Source of the DNA: CAZJAT01 sp964544145
GTDB lineage: Bacteria; Hydrothermota; 32-111
DNA: 64,000 bases
Direction: 5' to 3'
NCBI GenBank assembly: GCA_964544145.1
Contig: CAZJAT010000007.1
Span: 1-64,000, forward strand
Shown: in pieces, positions 59,661 through 64,000 of the stretch
How positions within the stretch are numbered: position 1 is the stretch's first letter
How the letters are laid out: each line of letters opens with the position of its first letter
Notes under the pieces: model-generated
Told to the model about the DNA's origin: nothing
Seen by the model: only the letters and a program-made list of their open reading frames with translations
The model's database searches: none
Translations under genes and position numbers: made by a program

Positions 59661-61448
59661 ATGATGACATATTTACGAAAGAAAATGAAAGTAATTCTTA
59701 TACTTGTTATTATTTTCTTTGTCGCATTCATTTTCCTTCAGTGGGGATTGAATATTACAAGCGGCAACACGCTAAAACAGGATGGCAGATATATAGCATA
59801 TGTGGGGGGAGAGAAAGTCACCCGTGATATGTATGTCAGTAAAATCAATACTATCAGACAGGATTATATGAAGAATTCCGGAAGAACCTCAATTGATGAA
59901 AAAGAGGAGGAATATATACAGGAAGAAGCATTCAATACTATTGCAGATAATATTATATTCTCAAAGATAGAAAAAAAATACGGTTATTTTGCTACAAGCG
60001 ATGAGATATCCGATATAATTATGAATGTACCGCCTCAGGAAGTGAGACAAAGTGAGAATTTCTATATTGAAGGTCAATTCTCAATTGATCTATACAAGCA
60101 ATTTATTACGGACCCCAGAAATCGGGAATTCTACAATTATTATTACAGACAGATTGCTGAACAGCTTCCTAAATTAAAGATGCAGACAGACATCATCTCG
60201 GGAGTGAAGATAAATCAGGATGAAATATTACGAGAATTACGGATGAATGAGAGTAAATTCTCCATTGAATACGCAGTTATACCCAATAATTACAGCAAAG
60301 AAATCACCGTAAAGGATGAAGAGGCAAGATCCTATTATGATAACAATTCCGTTAAATTCTACCAAATGCCTAAAGCAGAGATTAAAATGATTATCATTAA
60401 AAAAGAAGCATCTGCACAGGATGTATTGATGGCAAAAGAGAATATTGATGGTTTACGTGATGATATTGTTAAGGGTAATATTGAATTCGGTAAAGCTGCA
60501 TCACTCTATTCTGATGATTTCAAATCAGCTGCTGAAAACGGTTCATTGGGATATATCAAGAGAGGGGTAACAGTTAAGGAATTTGATGAAATGGCATTTT
60601 CACTTAAAAAGGGTGAATTATCTATGCCTGTCAAAACAGTGTTCGGATGGCATATATTGAAATGTGAGGATGTAAAAAGGGATTCAGTCAAGATAAGCCA
60701 TATATTGATTAAAGTCAGTCCATCATATGAAACTGTACAGACACAGTATGATAAAGTGAATCATTTGCTGGAACGAGTCAAGGAAATTGGGTTGGATGAA
60801 GCCGCACAGCAGGAAGGGTATGATATTATCATTACACAGCCATTTGATTATATAACAGCTTATATATTTGAATTAAACAATTATGCTAGAAAAATAAGTG
60901 CATTTGTTACAAATTCTAAAATAGGCTCCATATCCAATGTCATAAATGAAGCAGATTATTTTGCAATATGCCAGATTGTCAGTAAAAAGGAAAAGGGCAT
61001 ACCTGCATTTGAGGATATTAAAAATCTGGTAATCAACCGTATTATCAGGGAAAAGAAAAAAGTGCTGTCATCAATTCAGCTGTCAAATATTGTGAAAACA
61101 ATGAATAATGAGAAGATAAGCCTCAAAAAATATGCAGATAATAACAATGTTAAGTATGTGAAAACGGATATGATATCACTGAACACCAAATTGGAGTATA
61201 TCCCTGAAAGTTCAAAGCTTATAGGCGGAATACTTGCTTCAGAAGACAGTGGAATCTATTATGTAAGTGATTATGATAATGGCTATATATTCAGGGTTAT
61301 AGACAGAAAAGAGGTTGTACTTGAGGAATCAAGAGAGCTTATTGACAAATATCATCAAATGCTTATAAATGAAAGGCAACAGGCAATTTTGAGGAACTGG
61401 GCTGCAACAATTACAGATATTTACAAAATTAAAGATTTAAGATATTAA
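59661..61448 (+). CDS. PpiD/SurA-type peptidyl-prolyl isomerase, membrane-anchored foldase
   Basis: 595 residues. One N-terminal membrane anchor (about residues 10-28) is followed by a SurA_N-like helical region (YIQEEAFNTIADNIIFSKIEKKYG), and a parvulin (PPIC) domain at about 235-345 with FGKAASLYSDDFKSAAENGSLGYIKRG and KTVFGWHILKCEDV. A second, more degenerate parvulin-like segment follows. It helps fold exported proteins in the periplasm. AAAGGAG precedes the ATG. It resembles PpiD in layout and is not split from its neighbours by a strong terminator. Confidence 0.9.
   Translation: MMTYLRKKMKVILILVIIFFVAFIFLQWGLNITSGNTLKQDGRYIAYVGGEKVTRDMYVSKINTIRQDYMKNSGRTSIDEKEEEYIQEEAFNTIADNIIFSKIEKKYGYFATSDEISDIIMNVPPQEVRQSENFYIEGQFSIDLYKQFITDPRNREFYNYYYRQIAEQLPKLKMQTDIISGVKINQDEILRELRMNESKFSIEYAVIPNNYSKEITVKDEEARSYYDNNSVKFYQMPKAEIKMIIIKKEASAQDVLMAKENIDGLRDDIVKGNIEFGKAASLYSDDFKSAAENGSLGYIKRGVTVKEFDEMAFSLKKGELSMPVKTVFGWHILKCEDVKRDSVKISHILIKVSPSYETVQTQYDKVNHLLERVKEIGLDEAAQQEGYDIIITQPFDYITAYIFELNNYARKISAFVTNSKIGSISNVINEADYFAICQIVSKKEKGIPAFEDIKNLVINRIIREKKKVLSSIQLSNIVKTMNNEKISLKKYADNNNVKYVKTDMISLNTKLEYIPESSKLIGGILASEDSGIYYVSDYDNGYIFRVIDRKEVVLEESRELIDKYHQMLINERQQAILRNWAATITDIYKIKDLRY
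61420..61448 (+). promoter_or_regulatory. Candidate promoter TTTACA-N17-TATTAA for tRNA-Met and tyrS
   Basis: TTTACA (61420-61425), a 17-nt spacer and TATTAA (61443-61448) lie in the last codons and the stop of the foldase gene. Transcription would begin near 61455, three bases before the mature tRNA 5' end at 61458. Confidence 0.5.
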
Positions 61449-61457
61449 TCTGCAAGT

Positions 61458-61529
61458 GGCGGCATAGCTCAGTGGTAGAGCAGAGGAATCATAATCCTCG
61501 TGTCCGGGGTTCAAATCCCTGTGCCGTCA
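61458..61529 (+). tRNA. tRNA-Met (anticodon CAT)
   Basis: The 72-nt sequence folds as a full cloverleaf. The acceptor stem pairs GGCGGCA with TGCCGTC through one GU pair, the D-arm is GCTC/GAGC, the anticodon stem GAGGA/TCCTC encloses loop ATCATAA with anticodon CAT at 61490-61492, the variable region has five bases, and the T-arm has loop TTCAAAT. The discriminator is A at 61529 and CCA is not encoded. The first acceptor pair is G-C and the anticodon stem lacks the three G-C pairs of initiators, so it is elongator Met or, less likely, the Ile2 tRNA made by lysidine modification. Confidence 0.93.
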
Positions 61530-61545
61530 TTTTTCTAAATGTAAT

Positions 61546-62748
61546 ATGAATATTGATAAACAGATAGAAATACTTGTTCGCGATTGTGAAGAGGTATTAC
61601 CGGAAAATGAATTAAAATCCAGACTCATTGAATCTGATAAAGAGAAGAGACCTCTGAGGGTGAAACTCGGCATTGATGCAAGCGGCCCCGATGTCCATCT
61701 GGGTTTTACCATACCATTGAGAAAATTAAGGAAATTTCAGGAATTGGGTCACACAGCTATCTTGATTATTGGAGATTTTACCGGAAAAATAGGCGATCCG
61801 ACAGGAAGGAATGTCACAAGGCCCCAATTGACTGATGAAGAGATCAATGAAAATATCAGAAATTACAAGAAACAGGTTTTTAAAATACTTGATCCTGAAA
61901 AGACTGAGATACGTTTTAACAGTGAATGGCTTGATATTATGAAACCTCAGGATATTGTAACACTATGTTCCAAATTCACTGTCGCAAGAATGCTTGAAAG
62001 GGATTATTTCTCACAACGTTATAAAGAGGGCATATCAATATCCATACATGAATTCCTATACCCATTATTCCAGGCATATGATTCTGTAGCAATAAAAGCC
62101 GATGTAGAGCTTGGCGGTACAGATCAAACATTCAACCTCTTATTGGGCAGAAGTATACAAGAGGAGTATGGAGTTAAACCTCAGATAATCATGACAATGC
62201 CTATTCTTGAGGGCATTGACGGTACTAGAAAGATGAGCAAGAGTTTCGGAAATTATATTGGTATCACTCAGACGCCAAAAGAGATTTTCGGACGCACAAT
62301 GTCTATACCGGATGAGCTTATTATAAAATACTTCAGATTAACAACAGATGTAGATGATAAATTCCTTTCAGATGCTGAAGAAAAATTAAATAATGGTGAA
62401 AATCCGAGAAATATCAAGGTTGCTCTTGCTAAAACAATTATTTCAATGTACTCAAGTAATGAACAGGCAGATCAGGCAGAGGAGGAATTTAACAGAATAT
62501 TCAGAGGCGGAGGTATCCCAGATAATATCAAGGAATATAAACTTGAAATGAACAAAGATTATCCGTTATTATCCCTGCTTAAAGAGCTTCACATGACAGA
62601 TTCCAATTCCATGTCCAGGAGAATGATTGAACAGGGTGCTGTAAAGATCAATCAGGAGAAAATCATTGATATCAATATGGCATACAAACCCTCAAATAAT
62701 GATATTATACAGGTTGGTAAACGTAAATTTATCAAGATTACTCTGTAG
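61546..62748 (+). CDS. tyrS: Tyrosyl-tRNA synthetase, TyrS type 2
   Basis: 400 residues. The core begins with VKLGIDASGPDVHLGFTIPLRKLRKFQELGH, continues with IGDFTGKIGDPTGRN, the tyrosine-specific YPLFQAYDSVAIKADVELGGTDQTFN, and the KMSKS loop in RKMSKSFGNYIGI. An S4-like RNA-binding domain ends the protein (SMSRRMIEQGAVKINQEKI). The HIGH motif is HLGF, with Phe for the second His. It charges tRNA-Tyr. No Shine-Dalgarno is present; the start lies 16 bases after the end of tRNA-Met, so tRNA processing would leave a near-leaderless mRNA. Confidence 0.95.
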   Translation: MNIDKQIEILVRDCEEVLPENELKSRLIESDKEKRPLRVKLGIDASGPDVHLGFTIPLRKLRKFQELGHTAILIIGDFTGKIGDPTGRNVTRPQLTDEEINENIRNYKKQVFKILDPEKTEIRFNSEWLDIMKPQDIVTLCSKFTVARMLERDYFSQRYKEGISISIHEFLYPLFQAYDSVAIKADVELGGTDQTFNLLLGRSIQEEYGVKPQIIMTMPILEGIDGTRKMSKSFGNYIGITQTPKEIFGRTMSIPDELIIKYFRLTTDVDDKFLSDAEEKLNNGENPRNIKVALAKTIISMYSSNEQADQAEEEFNRIFRGGGIPDNIKEYKLEMNKDYPLLSLLKELHMTDSNSMSRRMIEQGAVKINQEKIIDINMAYKPSNNDIIQVGKRKFIKITL

Positions 62749-63283
62749 TATATTAATACTGTTCTCTGTAATCATTCAAGCAGAAACAGTTGAATATAGC
62801 ATAAAGTACGGGAATTATTCAGGTACAAGCTCAGTAGTGAAAACAGAGATGTGTGATTCAATAATACTGCTGTATTCCACATCAGTATCATGGGGATTGG
62901 TTAAGATTTCGAACAGATGTTTATTCAGCAGCGAATCATTAGACCCTGTTTACATTCATACTGAATTCAATTCATTATTTAAGAAATATAAAGGAGGAAC
63001 CCTGTTTCTCGATTCATTTGCTCTCTATTATCAAGGAAAGGACACCCTCATATCAAGAGGTCAATACGCTGTCAATGACTGGCTTATTCTTCCATTTTTC
63101 CTAACTCAGTATGAAGACAGCATATATTCATGCACCCTGCTTCAAGGTGACATTACAATGTATAGGCAGATTGTCAGCGATACAGTAAAATGGATAAGTA
63201 ATGACAATAAATCTGAAATAATAATTTATAACAAAATTCCCATATTTATTAAATATGATAATACTGAATTAAGACAAAAATAA
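62699..63283 (+). CDS. Small exported protein, DUF3108-like
   Basis: About 194 residues from ATG at 62699. The first part overlaps the end of tyrS by 50 bp; another in-frame ATG at 62666 and a TTG at 62714 are also possible, and none has a strong ribosome site. The signal peptide (SRLLCSILILFSVIIQA) is clear, then ETVEYSIKYGNYSGTSSVVK follows, which resembles the DUF3108 beginning (xYsikYgxisvGtatl). Later blocks (LYYQGKDTLIS, YAVNDWLILPFFL) fit loosely. The match is weak and the function is unknown. nadA begins 11 bases after its stop. Confidence 0.6.
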   Translation: MILYRLVNVNLSRLLCSILILFSVIIQAETVEYSIKYGNYSGTSSVVKTEMCDSIILLYSTSVSWGLVKISNRCLFSSESLDPVYIHTEFNSLFKKYKGGTLFLDSFALYYQGKDTLISRGQYAVNDWLILPFFLTQYEDSIYSCTLLQGDITMYRQIVSDTVKWISNDNKSEIIIYNKIPIFIKYDNTELRQK

Positions 63284-63294
63284 GGATTATTAAT

Positions 63295-64000
63295 ATGGAT
63301 ATTATTAAGGAAATTAAGAGATTAAAAAAAGAACATAATGCAGTTATTATAGCTCATAATTATCAATTACCCGAAGTGCAGGATATTGCTGATTATCTGG
63401 GAGATTCACTGGAATTAAGCAGATTGTCCCGTTCATTACCTGAAAAAACAATTATATTCTGCGGAGTAAAGTTTATGGCTGAAACAGCTAAAATACTGAG
63501 CCCTGAAAAGACAGTGATTATACCGGAAATAGATGCCGGTTGTGCTATGGCAGCAATGACTGATATTGATGAGCTTATGAAAATGAAACAAAATTATCCT
63601 GATGCTAAGATTGCAGCATATGTCAATACAACAGCTGAGACAAAGGCTTTCAGTGATATCTGCTGTACTTCTGCAAATGCGGCAATGATTGTTAATTCAC
63701 TGGATACGGAACGGGTTATCTTTGTCCCTGACAGGAATTTAGCTGCTTATGTTGCTTCAAAAACGGATAAAACAATAATCCCATATAATGGTTACTGCTA
63801 TGTTCACAATCAATTCACACTTAATGATATTGATGATGCAAGAAAATTGCACCCTGAAGCAGTAATATTTGTTCACCCCGAATCACCCAGAGAAGTACAG
63901 GAAGCCGCGGATTATGTGCTGTCAACAGGCGGCATGCTGAAAATGGCAAATAATATAGACAAACCTATTATTGTGGGGACAGAAAGAGAGATGACATACA
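63295..64000 (+). CDS. nadA: Quinolinate synthase, 3' end outside window
   Basis: The frame opens at ATG 63295, with AAGG nine bases upstream, and runs to the window edge without a stop (235 complete codons; family length is about 300-350). Visible: AHNYQLPEVQDIADYLGDSLELSRL, ILSPEKTVIIPEIDAGCAMA with cluster Cys83, TCSANA-like DICCTSANA, YNGYCYVHNQF with the second cluster Cys, and HPESPREVQEAADYV. The third cluster cysteine would lie beyond the edge. It condenses iminoaspartate and DHAP in NAD synthesis. Confidence 0.94.
   Translation, partial: MDIIKEIKRLKKEHNAVIIAHNYQLPEVQDIADYLGDSLELSRLSRSLPEKTIIFCGVKFMAETAKILSPEKTVIIPEIDAGCAMAAMTDIDELMKMKQNYPDAKIAAYVNTTAETKAFSDICCTSANAAMIVNSLDTERVIFVPDRNLAAYVASKTDKTIIPYNGYCYVHNQFTLNDIDDARKLHPEAVIFVHPESPREVQEAADYVLSTGGMLKMANNIDKPIIVGTEREMTY

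Noticed and set aside
61458..61529. tRNA as initiator fMet
   Set aside because: It has a paired G1-C72 and the anticodon stem lacks the three consecutive G-C pairs typical of initiators.
63841..63900. HPESP in NadA as loss of a cluster cysteine
   Set aside because: From memory the E. coli-type enzyme also has Ser here and uses the Cys in the GxCxVH motif, which is present.
1..64000. CRISPR arrays, insertion sequences, prophage, integrons or defence islands
   Set aside because: No repeat-spacer pattern, transposase, integrase other than the Xer-type recombinase, or restriction/defence domain was seen; gene content is housekeeping plus surface functions.

Overview
The window is AT-rich DNA from a diderm (Gram-negative-type) bacterium. 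It carries an MlaE/MlaF/MlaD lipid-transport set, a LolA-like protein, a PorV/PorQ-type outer-membrane protein, several proteins with signal peptides, a set of minor type IV pilins, and a PorX-type response regulator of the kind that controls the type IX secretion system (T9SS). A secreted C11 peptidase ends in a module resembling a T9SS sorting domain. Together these point to the Fibrobacteres-Chlorobi-Bacteroidetes side of the tree or a neighbouring candidate phylum (Cloacimonadota- or WOR-3-like). That placement is inference: there is no rRNA here. Runs of 100 Ns and a gene cut at each end indicate a draft metagenome-type scaffold.

Layout. 1-7318: short transcription units on both strands (hybrid histidine kinase with an assembly gap, diacylglycerol-kinase-like protein, an unknown protein, a methyltransferase, a secreted lamin-tail-like protein, and the radical SAM enzyme of the AmmeMemoRadiSam set). 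7414-14567 (+): a pilin operon behind a sigma-54 promoter, with four minor pilins (FimT/GspH-, PilV-, PilW- and PilX-like) followed by an unknown protein, a SurA-like protein and a FemAB-like acyltransferase. 14542-57627 (-): a 43-kb co-directional run of about 48 genes, mostly overlapping or separated by a few bases. It begins at 57627 with a diguanylate cyclase, a histidine kinase and PorX, continues through folate, pantothenate, nucleotide, tRNA-synthetase, proteolysis and lysine genes, and ends with RecJ, RadA, Pgl-type housekeeping, a Na/phosphate transporter, HisC and Ptb. Two internal promoters (about 37510 and 30168) break the run. 57760-64000 (+): a second sigma-54 promoter with a secreted clostripain-family peptidase, then a PpiD/SurA foldase, tRNA-Met, TyrS, a small secreted protein and the start of NadA.

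Regulation seen in sequence. Two intergenic regions carry a perfect match to the sigma-54 consensus (TGGYRYR-N4-TTGCW), before the pilin operon and before the C11 peptidase, which suggests co-regulation of surface and secreted functions. Seven transcription-unit heads carry a -10 hexamer placed 5-8 nt before the start codon, six of them with a -35 hexamer and 16-17 nt spacer, and none has a Shine-Dalgarno sequence. This predicts leaderless mRNAs for operon heads, while genes inside operons nearly all have GGAG-type ribosome binding sites. No CRISPR array, insertion sequence, prophage or rRNA was seen, and no gene-free stretch exceeds 300 bases. No convincing wholly new defence or mobile system is present. 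The most unusual signals are the leaderless promoter architecture, the paired sigma-54 promoters, and several proteins with altered active sites or domain content (ArgS, GlmU, DJ-1-like, PorV-like).
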